Shown in pieces: positions 1 to 4,822 of a DNA stretch of 5,827 nucleotides (within the stretch, counting starts at the first letter, position 1; each line of letters begins with the position of its first letter). The notes below the pieces were generated by a model. It had not been told where the DNA came from and did no database searches. It was given only the letters and a program-made list of their open reading frames with translations. Source of the DNA: Candidatus Wolframiiraptor sp. (GTDB lineage: Archaea > Thermoproteota > Nitrososphaeria_A > Caldarchaeales > Wolframiiraptoraceae); contig QMUP01000063.1 of the NCBI GenBank assembly GCA_003660635.1, forward strand, positions 1-5,827, written 5' to 3'. The position numbers were made by a program, and so were the translations under genes.

Positions 1-856
1 AGAGATCTGGGACCACATTCACCTTCACCCCTCCCCGAATCATCCCTATGTTAATGGTTACGTGATCCAAGACTATGCCAACGCCTTTCCCACCCCTCCG
101 CTCAACGAATTCCCTAGAAAACTTAACAACTTCATCCAGTTCTCCCGGCAGCGTCGACCGCATCTCCGTTACTTTTAGGAGTTCTTGGAGGGCTTCGCAT
201 GTCTTAGTTATCGCGTTTTCGCCGACATATGGCGCCAAGCTTCCATGACCGGGTTTACCCCGAATCCTGATCTTGCTCCATAATATCCCTTTCTCACCTA
301 TGTTTATGAAATCGAGCCCCGTAGGTTCGGCAATTAAGACGCTTGACCCGCGTGTTATCCCGTTTTCGAGTAGATATTTCGCTCCGAATCTTCCACCGGT
401 TTCCTCATCCGCGACGCATGTGAGGATCACAGGTCTCTTGAATTCGTCCTCAAATCTCGCCGCCGCGATAAATGCCTCTATGATCCCCGCTAGCCCACCC
501 TTCATATCAGAGGCTCCCCTACCAAGTAAGAATCCATTTTTCACCTCCCCCGAGAAGGGTGGAAAGCTCCATCTGGCCTCATCGCCGACGGGGACTACGT
601 CCATATGCCCGTTTAGGATGAGGGCGTCTTCCTCCCGGCCCCCTCCGATTCTCGCCACGACGTTCACTTTTCCAGGACTCGGTTCATAGAGCTCCGCCGA
701 GATCCCATTATCCCCTAAATGCTCCTTGATCACCCCAGCTATCTCCTTGGTGTCGCCCGGGGGGTTAACGCTGGGAACCTTGATGAGCTTAGATGCGAGG
801 TTCAAGACGTTTTCCGCCGAGACCTTCTCAATCACTTTATACATGATCTCGCTCAT
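1..856 (-). CDS. M20-family metallopeptidase / deacylase (ArgE/DapE type), 3' end cut by window edge
   Basis: Cytoplasmic di-zinc amidohydrolase of the M20/ArgE/DapE family, which removes acyl groups from amino acids (acetylornithine deacetylase, succinyl-diaminopimelate desuccinylase and relatives). I translated 285 codons on the minus strand; the frame is open to the left edge, so the C-terminal catalytic part and stop are missing. The family signatures appear in order: SVNPPG near residue 29, GHMDVVP with metal ligand His84 and Asp86, GRGASDMKGG with bridging Asp117, ADEETGG with catalytic Glu151 and ligand Glu152, AEPT with ligand Glu177, and GKPGHGS with His204 of the lid domain. The final metal-binding His would lie beyond base 1. 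The start is the first ATG after an in-frame TAG (867-869); a second Met follows at codon 5. It is divergent from argS with a 70-base gap. The substrate cannot be decided: ArgE, DapE and generic peptidases share all these motifs. Family assignment is firm. Confidence 0.93.
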   Translation of the reverse strand, partial: MSEIMYKVIEKVSAENVLNLASKLIKVPSVNPPGDTKEIAGVIKEHLGDNGISAELYEPSPGKVNVVARIGGGREEDALILNGHMDVVPVGDEARWSFPPFSGEVKNGFLLGRGASDMKGGLAGIIEAFIAAARFEDEFKRPVILTCVADEETGGRFGAKYLLENGITRGSSVLIAEPTGLDFINIGEKGILWSKIRIRGKPGHGSLAPYVGENAITKTCEALQELLKVTEMRSTLPGELDEVVKFSREFVERRGGKGVGIVLDHVTINIGMIRGGVKVNVVPDL

Positions 857-878
857 GACCTCATCCTAGATTTCACCT
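853..878 (-). promoter_or_regulatory. Shine-Dalgarno and three-codon mini-ORF overlapping the M20 start
   Basis: On the minus strand AGGTGA (878-873), a strong archaeal ribosome-binding match, lies 8 bases before an ATG at 864-862. That ATG reads only Met-Arg-Ser and stops at TGA (855-853), which overlaps the M20 ATG (856-854). From the M20 ATG itself the same site is 16 bases away, longer than usual, and the nearer GAGGT (862-858) is almost touching the start. Either the M20 start is translationally coupled to the mini-ORF, or initiation is near-leaderless and the AGGTGA is not transcribed. The sequence is certain; its role is inferred. Confidence 0.35.
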
Positions 879-884
879 CATTAA

Positions 885-899
885 GCGATAAAGTTTAAC
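885..899. promoter_or_regulatory. Overlapping divergent core promoters for the M20 gene and argS
   Basis: The 70-base gap between the divergent M20 and argS genes has one A/T-rich block. On the minus strand AACTTTATC (895-887) is centred about 26 bases from position 864, close to the M20 start. On the plus strand AGTTTAAC (892-899) is centred about 26 bases before position 922, just ahead of the argS ATG. Both are imperfect matches to the archaeal TATA consensus and they overlap, so a single pre-initiation complex may choose between directions. No other A/T-rich candidate is visible in the gap. Confidence 0.4.
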
Positions 900-918
900 A
901 GAAACCCATCCACTTGAT

Positions 919-923
919 GGTGG
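919..923 (+). promoter_or_regulatory. argS ribosome-binding site
   Basis: GGTGG matches the archaeal anti-Shine-Dalgarno sequence through its GGTG core and ends 3 bases before the ATG at 927. It supports that start. An upstream ATG at 917 is in another frame. CCATC (906-910) and GATGG (916-920) could form a five-base-pair hairpin that includes part of this site, if transcription begins far enough upstream. Confidence 0.55.
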
Positions 924-926
924 AAG

Positions 927-2807
927 ATGGGATTAAGGAAACTCATCGCAGAAGCCGAATCGTTGCTGAGAGAAGCTGGGGTAGACGACCCTAAAATCCA
1001 GTTATCGAAGAACCCGGATTACGGCGAGGTATCTTCGACCGCGCCCTTCCAGCTAGCAAAGAAACTAAAGAAGGACCCGCGTGAAATCGCGGAGGAACTG
1101 GCTCAACTGATCGATCTCTCGAAGGCGGAGTTGGTGAGTTCCGTTGAGGCCGTCGGCGGCTACCTCAATTTTAAGGTCGATTGGAATAAATACGCTGAAT
1201 CGATTCTAAACGAAATCTTTGAAGAAGGTGAGCGATATGGTTCCTCGAAAATCGGCGAGGGAAAGAGGATAATCATAGAACATACGAGCGTTAATCCCAA
1301 CAAACCCCTTCATGTGGGCCACGCGCGGAATACCTGCCTAGGAGATACGGTCGCTAGGATATTCAAATTCCTAGGATACGATGTCACAATCCTCAACTAT
1401 ATCGATGATAGTGGAACGCAGATGGCCGACGTAGTTTTAGGGTTCTCCGAACTCGGCTACTCATTAGATCCGCCAGAAGGCATGCGCTTCGACGAATATT
1501 GCGGGGACATCGTCTACGTCGAATCCGTTAAACGAGTGGAGGAGGACCCCATCCTCGCCGAGAGGAGAAAGCAGATCGTTAAAGAGATCGAGTCACGCGG
1601 CGGAAAATACTTCGAGTTGAATAAAGTGATCGTGGAAAGGGTCCTAAGGGATCAGCTCAAAACCTGTTGGAGGCTTGGGGCGAGATATGACATCCTGAAC
1701 ATGGAGAGCGACATTTTGGGGTACAGGCTCTGGGACGAGGTCTTTGAAAAACTCAAAGAAAAGGGCGCGATATATCACGCGGAGTCGGGTCCTAAGGCGG
1801 GATGCTGGTTACTAGATTTATCTAAACACCCGGTCCTATCAAAGGAGGGAGACGAGGTCCTAGTCAAGAGCGACGGGACGACGACCTATATCGCAAGGGA
1901 TATAGCCTATGCCTCTTGGAAGCTCGGGGGGACCTCCAAAGACTTTACCTACGCTATTTTTGGTAAAAATCCAGATGGCACAAAAATCTACATAACCTCT
2001 GGAAACGGCGATATCCAGCTGAAGCTGTCGAAGATTGAAAAAGTGATAAACGTAATCGACGTGAGGCAGAAGAGGCCACAAGAAATAGTCAGATACGCCT
2101 TGAAGATCATGGGGCTTCAGTCAGAGAAATACATCCATTACGCGTATGAGGTCGTTGCCCTCAGCAGGAGCGATGCGGAAAAACTAGGTTTCTCACCTGG
2201 ACCAGATCAACAGATAATCCACATGAGTGGAAGACGGGGACTATACGTCAAAGTAGATCAGCTAATAGACATGCTGAAAAAACGGGCTGCGGAAGAAGTG
2301 GCCCAAAGGCATCCGGACTGGGATATGAATCGAATTGAAAAAGTGGCGGAAAAGATCGCGGTCGGCGCCTTAAGATACTCTTTAATCAAACCCGATATAG
2401 ACAAGATGATAGTCTTAAACACGGAAGACATGTTGAAGTTGGAAGGTGATACCGCACCATATCTGCAATACACTTACGCGAGGGCCTGCAGGATCCTCGA
2501 AAAATCTGATTCACAAGTTTCTACGAATCCGCCGGGATCCTTAATGGATGTCGAGAAGGCGTTACTGAGACGGATGACCTTTCTCCCCATACTCATACAG
2601 GAATTCGGAGAAAATCTGCTGGTTAAGCCCATAGCGAACTATGCATATAGGCTTGCATCAGAATTCAATAACTTCTATGAAAAAGCCCCAGTCCTCCATG
2701 CGGAGGAATCTGTAAAAAGATTTAGACTAGGATTGGTAAAAGCGTTCACCATAGTCTTCGGAAATGTCCTTAAATTACTGGGTATACCCGTGATAGATGT
2801 TATGTAA
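927..2807 (+). CDS. argS: Arginyl-tRNA synthetase (ArgRS, class I)
   Basis: Cytoplasmic enzyme that activates arginine with ATP and attaches it to tRNA-Arg. The 626-residue length is normal for the archaeal form. Residues 1-100 form the N-terminal additional domain that contacts the tRNA D-loop, with the family-typical NPDYGEVSS at 29-37 and GGYLNF at 77-82. The catalytic core carries EHTSVNPNKP, then HVGH (129-132, the HIGH signature), NYIDDSG (157-163), and DGTTTYIARDIAYAS (316-330). The second class I signature is HMSGRRG (432-438), which lacks both canonical KMSKS lysines; in this family a lysine just upstream of HIGH, here Lys126, is known to compensate. GDTAPYLQYTYAR (507-519) opens the helical DALR anticodon-binding domain that runs to the end. 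The ATG is preceded by GGTGG. The gene is divergent from the M20 gene and convergent with hsp20. A tRNA-Arg(CCU) gene lies about 1.9 kb downstream on the other strand. No disruption is seen. Confidence 0.98.
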   Translation: MGLRKLIAEAESLLREAGVDDPKIQLSKNPDYGEVSSTAPFQLAKKLKKDPREIAEELAQLIDLSKAELVSSVEAVGGYLNFKVDWNKYAESILNEIFEEGERYGSSKIGEGKRIIIEHTSVNPNKPLHVGHARNTCLGDTVARIFKFLGYDVTILNYIDDSGTQMADVVLGFSELGYSLDPPEGMRFDEYCGDIVYVESVKRVEEDPILAERRKQIVKEIESRGGKYFELNKVIVERVLRDQLKTCWRLGARYDILNMESDILGYRLWDEVFEKLKEKGAIYHAESGPKAGCWLLDLSKHPVLSKEGDEVLVKSDGTTTYIARDIAYASWKLGGTSKDFTYAIFGKNPDGTKIYITSGNGDIQLKLSKIEKVINVIDVRQKRPQEIVRYALKIMGLQSEKYIHYAYEVVALSRSDAEKLGFSPGPDQQIIHMSGRRGLYVKVDQLIDMLKKRAAEEVAQRHPDWDMNRIEKVAEKIAVGALRYSLIKPDIDKMIVLNTEDMLKLEGDTAPYLQYTYARACRILEKSDSQVSTNPPGSLMDVEKALLRRMTFLPILIQEFGENLLVKPIANYAYRLASEFNNFYEKAPVLHAEESVKRFRLGLVKAFTIVFGNVLKLLGIPVIDVM

Positions 2808-2811
2808 AAAA
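2806..2811 (-). terminator. T6 terminator for hsp20, overlapping the argS stop codon
   Basis: Six A residues on the plus strand read as TTTTTT on the minus strand, 18 bases after the hsp20 stop. Archaeal RNA polymerase terminates at such U-tracts without needing a hairpin. The tract overlaps the last two bases of the argS TAA. No stable stem precedes it. Confidence 0.45.
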
Positions 2812-2826
2812 TGGAGGGGTGTTGCG

Positions 2827-2846
2827 ATTTATTCGATCTTTATCTT
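2827..2846 (+). terminator. Possible T-rich terminator for argS
   Basis: About 20 bases after the argS stop the plus strand becomes T-rich (ATTTATTCGATCTTTATCTT). It lacks an uninterrupted run of five or more T and lies inside the end of the convergent hsp20 reading frame, so it is a weak candidate. Confidence 0.25.
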
Positions 2847-3401
2847 CACTCCCTTACTTCCCGTTCCAACCTTCTTCAAAACTACCTCTAATACGCCGTT
2901 CTTGTATGTGGCTTTTGAGGACTGTGGATCAACTTCCGCCGGTAAGTCAACCTCTTTGTAATACTTCCTCTGCGGTGTGTCAACTGAGATTATCAGCTTT
3001 TTCTCGGTAACGTTCAAGTTTATGTCATTTTTATCGACACCCGGTACTTCGGCAATGACCTTAATGGAATCTTCCTCCTCATAGACGTCCACTAATGGCT
3101 CCCTCGTCTCGCTGACTTCTACGATCTTCGGTAATCGTCCAGGCCTGATGTTCCCAAACTCCCTTATAATGGGCTTCCCATCCGGCCCGATCCTAATGGA
3201 ATATCCATAGACGATTGGACCGAATTCCCTAATATACCCCCTATCCGTCTTCCGCTCGCGGATCAGGTTTCTGGGGAACTCGCGTTCAAGCTCTTCAAAT
3301 GATTTTGAGAACATTTCATCTAATTCCTTCATCATCCTCTCCATTTCTTCGAAGATCTTACTAAACGGCGACCTCCTCCTCCACCAGCTCTCCCATGACA
3401 T
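2829..3401 (-). CDS. hsp20: Small heat shock protein, Hsp20 / alpha-crystallin family
   Basis: ATP-independent holdase chaperone of 190 residues, expected to form large cytoplasmic oligomers that bind unfolding proteins. Residues 1-50 are a charged, probably helical N-terminal arm rich in Trp, Met, Phe and Glu. Residues 61-88 (GPIVYGYSIRIGPDGKP then IIREFGN) form the middle region seen in many archaeal Hsp20 proteins. The alpha-crystallin domain covers about 101-178, from EPLVDVYEEED through EVPGV (118-122) to the hallmark YKNGVLEVVL (166-175). The C-terminal tail carries the oligomer-locking I-x-I motif, Ile187-Lys-Ile189, one residue from the end. The ATG is supported by AGGTGAT at ideal spacing and a strong TATA box. 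The gene is divergent from the antiporter and convergent with argS. Inverted repeats next to the TATA box suggest transcriptional control. Family call is firm; client range is unknown. Confidence 0.96.
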   Translation of the reverse strand: MSWESWWRRRSPFSKIFEEMERMMKELDEMFSKSFEELEREFPRNLIRERKTDRGYIREFGPIVYGYSIRIGPDGKPIIREFGNIRPGRLPKIVEVSETREPLVDVYEEEDSIKVIAEVPGVDKNDINLNVTEKKLIISVDTPQRKYYKEVDLPAEVDPQSSKATYKNGVLEVVLKKVGTGSKGVKIKIE

Positions 3402-3409
3402 CTTTCAAC

Positions 3410-3416
3410 ATCACCT
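3410..3416 (-). promoter_or_regulatory. hsp20 ribosome-binding site
   Basis: On the minus strand AGGTGAT is a full seven-base match to the archaeal Shine-Dalgarno sequence, 8 bases before the hsp20 ATG. It is the strongest ribosome-binding site in the window and fixes the start. The leader predicted from the TATA position is only about 15 bases, so this site would occupy most of it. Confidence 0.75.
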
Positions 3417-3437
3417 AACTGAGTTGAGGCGGGCGGC

Positions 3438-3454
3438 TTATATAACCTTTACCC
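3438..3454 (-). promoter_or_regulatory. hsp20 core promoter (BRE plus TATA box)
   Basis: On the minus strand GGGTAAAGG (3454-3446) is a purine-rich BRE-like element followed by the TATA box TTATATAA (3445-3438). The TATA centre lies about 26 bases before position 3415-3416, so transcription should begin there. The TATA octamer is palindromic, but no gene begins at the matching distance on the plus strand; the BRE side and the downstream gene set the minus orientation. The BRE is also the left arm region of an inverted repeat (3446-3469). Confidence 0.7.
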
Positions 3455-3469
3455 AAAAATATGTAAAGG
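3446..3469. repeat. Inverted repeat CCTTTAC-N10-GTAAAGG over the hsp20 BRE
   Basis: CCTTTAC (3446-3452) and GTAAAGG (3463-3469) are perfect seven-base inverted arms separated by 10 bases, about 17 bases centre to centre. The left arm abuts the hsp20 TATA box and coincides with the BRE, where a bound dimeric regulator would block TBP/TFB. The right arm lies within the centre of a second, longer inverted repeat (3455-3479). I cannot match it to a known archaeal operator. Confidence 0.55.
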
Positions 3470-3479
3470 ACATATTTTT
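3455..3479. repeat. Perfect 10-base inverted repeat, candidate operator upstream of hsp20
   Basis: AAAAATATGT (3455-3464) and ACATATTTTT (3470-3479) are exact reverse complements around the spacer AAAGG. The 25-base element lies just upstream of the hsp20 BRE/TATA, roughly 40-64 bases before the predicted hsp20 start site, and ends 33 bases before the antiporter TATA box. Position and symmetry suit a dimeric regulator, either an activator or, with the overlapping repeat, a repressor. A terminator role is unlikely since no gene reads into it from either side. Confidence 0.6.
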
Positions 3480-3512
3480 CAGCCGAGCGGAGTAGACGTT
3501 AACATAGTTTGG

Positions 3513-3520
3513 TTTAAATT
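3513..3520 (+). promoter_or_regulatory. TATA box for the antiporter gene
   Basis: TTTAAATT, preceded by AGTTTGG as a weak BRE, is the only good TATA candidate ahead of the antiporter. Counting about 26 bases from its centre predicts transcription from about 3541-3543. That is downstream of the alternative TTG (3535) and GTG (3538) starts and a few bases before ATG 3547, which favours the ATG and a very short leader. Confidence 0.5.
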
Positions 3521-3546
3521 AGGATACCTTCCGCTTGGTGCGGGTA

Positions 3547-4650
3547 ATGAAGGAGCTTTGGGTAATCCTCCTCATCGTGTCGTTTGGCTTCCTTTCACTT
3601 GAAATAGGGTTGCCAACGGCGATCCTCGAGAGCGTGGCGGGTGTAATCGGAGGAAATCTCTTTGATATAGACTCTCTCCCTTGGATAGATTTCATGGCAA
3701 ATTATGGGATCTTGGGATTAATGTTCCTGGCAGGTCTCGAACTAGATAAAGAAGAGCTGAAAAAACATGCCAAACATAGTGTCTTACTTGCCTCATCCGC
3801 CTATTTTATCCCCTTCTGCGTGATTTTTGCGGCGGCCCTGCCGATCTTTAACTTCGATCTGAGGCAATCCGCTTTGGTCGCCATAGCTCTCTCCACAACA
3901 TCTCTCGCCCTTCTCTATCCAATACTACGTGAAAGAGGGTTGCTGAATCTCCAGATAGGCCACGTAATCATGGCCGCGGCCATGCTGATAGATGTATGGA
4001 GCATGATTTCGCTTACGGTGATCTTCGCCGCGATAGACTATGTGACGATAAGCTTCTTCGCCATCCTCGTCCTTTTTATGTGGTACACCCCAAAACTCGG
4101 TAAATGGCTCTTCTCCCGATACAGAGAGAACCTCGCGGAGATGGAGTTGAAGTTCCTCTTACTGATCTTGTTAACGCTACTCTTTTTCGCGGAGAGGGTC
4201 ATGGTCAGCGAAGCCGTCCTCGCGTTCATGATGGGATTCCTCTTTTCGGAGGTCCTAGAAGAGCATGGGGCACTAGTCGATAAGCTCAAGGGAATAGTCT
4301 TCGCGTTCTTCTCCCCAATCTTCTTCTTCAAGGCAGGGTCATTCATGAAGTTCTCGATCATGAATTCAACTAACCTAATATTAGCCGCAGTCCTCCTCCC
4401 CCTCGCCTTCCTATCAAAATATTTCTCCGCAAAAATAGCCTTCAAGAAATTGCGGGGTGGAGAATCCATATCGAAATTCGTGGGAATAATCTTCAACTTC
4501 AGGCTGACCTTCGGCATAGTCTCGGCGCTCTTCGGACTAAAAGCAGGCATAATAAACATCGAAACCTACACGGCGATAATAATCGTGATAATAGCCTCGG
4601 CCCTAATCTCATCTATCATAACGAGAAAAACAGAGGAAACAATCCAATAA
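3547..4650 (+). CDS. Cation:proton antiporter, CPA2 / Kef-like (Na_H_Exchanger fold)
   Basis: Integral membrane protein of about 367 residues, expected to exchange Na+ or K+ for protons. About 12 hydrophobic segments fill the chain and there is no soluble nucleotide-binding (RCK) tail, so it is the bare transport domain. In order: GLPTAI (21-26), LGLMFLAGLEL (56-66), the TM4 unwound motif ALSTTSLALLYPILRERG (114-131), the ion-site helix AAAMLIDVWSM (143-153) with Asp149, PIFFFKAGSF (257-266) with Lys262, and NFRLTFGIVSALFGLKAGII (317-336). The acidic pair of Na+/H+ antiporters (Asp-Asp or Asn-Asp) is Ile-Asp here, leaving one acid in the site. The KAG and LTFG...ALFGL motifs resemble a bacterial/archaeal subgroup annotated only as cation:proton antiporter. 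TTG 3535 and GTG 3538 are in-frame alternatives adding four or three residues; ATG 3547 is preferred because GGTG (3537-3540) precedes it by 6 bases and the TATA position fits. Ion specificity is not readable. Confidence 0.9.
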   Translation: MKELWVILLIVSFGFLSLEIGLPTAILESVAGVIGGNLFDIDSLPWIDFMANYGILGLMFLAGLELDKEELKKHAKHSVLLASSAYFIPFCVIFAAALPIFNFDLRQSALVAIALSTTSLALLYPILRERGLLNLQIGHVIMAAAMLIDVWSMISLTVIFAAIDYVTISFFAILVLFMWYTPKLGKWLFSRYRENLAEMELKFLLLILLTLLFFAERVMVSEAVLAFMMGFLFSEVLEEHGALVDKLKGIVFAFFSPIFFFKAGSFMKFSIMNSTNLILAAVLLPLAFLSKYFSAKIAFKKLRGGESISKFVGIIFNFRLTFGIVSALFGLKAGIINIETYTAIIIVIIASALISSIITRKTEETIQ

Positions 4651-4660
4651 CCCTCGGAAT

Positions 4661-4670
4661 AAAAGAGAAA
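4661..4670 (-). terminator. T-rich terminator for tRNA-Arg
   Basis: On the minus strand TTTCTCTTTT begins 4 bases after the tRNA discriminator base, in the 24-base gap before the antiporter stop codon. Pyrimidine/T tracts of this kind end archaeal tRNA transcripts. The plus strand has no matching T-tract for the antiporter. Confidence 0.5.
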
Positions 4671-4674
4671 TCAA

Positions 4675-4749
4675 CGGGCCCGGTGGGATTTGAACCCACG
4701 ATCTGCGGCTTAGGAGGCCGCCGCCTTATCCAAGCTAGGCCACGGGCCC
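4675..4749 (-). tRNA. tRNA-Arg (anticodon CCU)
   Basis: A complete 75-base cloverleaf on the minus strand. The acceptor arms GGGCCCG and CGGGCCC pair fully. The D stem is GCCT/AGGC around a 10-base loop containing GG. The anticodon stem GCGGC/GCCGC encloses CTCCTAA, giving anticodon CCT, which reads the arginine codon AGG. The variable loop is AGATC. The T stem GTGGG/CCCAC encloses TTCAAAT. The discriminator base is G. CCA is not encoded (TTG follows), so it must be added after transcription, and there is no intron. A TATA box lies at the right distance upstream and a T-tract follows. ArgRS, the enzyme that charges it, is encoded earlier in the window. Confidence 0.97.
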
Positions 4750-4772
4750 ATCAGATCCTAGATCCCATTCAT

Positions 4773-4780
4773 CTTATATT
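4773..4780 (-). promoter_or_regulatory. TATA box for tRNA-Arg
   Basis: On the minus strand AATATAAG, preceded by GGATAAG, is centred about 27 bases before the tRNA 5' end. Transcription would begin within one or two bases of the mature 5' end. It indicates that the tRNA has its own promoter and does not depend on read-through from the FAD oxidoreductase gene. The short segment between this box and the tRNA holds a tandem AGATCC (4753-4758 and 4760-4765, plus strand) of no evident function. Confidence 0.6.
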
Positions 4781-4822
4781 CTTATCCTACGGGTCCTTCT
4801 CCCACGCGGTCTCCAAGCCCGC

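Noticed and set aside
273..689. Plus-strand open frame of 138 codons
   Set aside because: It is antisense to the M20 gene, whose minus-strand frame carries every metal-ligand motif. The plus-strand product is Ser/Pro-rich with no recognisable domain.
906..920. CCATC/GATGG hairpin before argS as a regulatory leader
   Set aside because: The stem is only five base pairs and the predicted transcription start is near or downstream of it, so it may not be in the mRNA.
1860..2473. Two minus-strand open frames (1860-2081 and 2258-2473)
   Set aside because: Both lie inside argS, opposite well-conserved catalytic and anticodon-domain motifs, and show no family features.
2819..3010. Plus-strand open frame of 63 codons after argS
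   Set aside because: Antisense to the conserved alpha-crystallin domain of hsp20; low-complexity Leu/Ser composition.
4038..4559. Minus-strand open frame of 173 codons
   Set aside because: It lies wholly antisense to the antiporter and its composition mirrors the membrane helices of that gene. No ribosome-binding site or family motif is seen.
4675..4749. tRNA-Arg as an integration (att) site
   Set aside because: No integrase gene and no partial tRNA 3' copy is present elsewhere in the window; both flanks are ordinary chromosomal genes.
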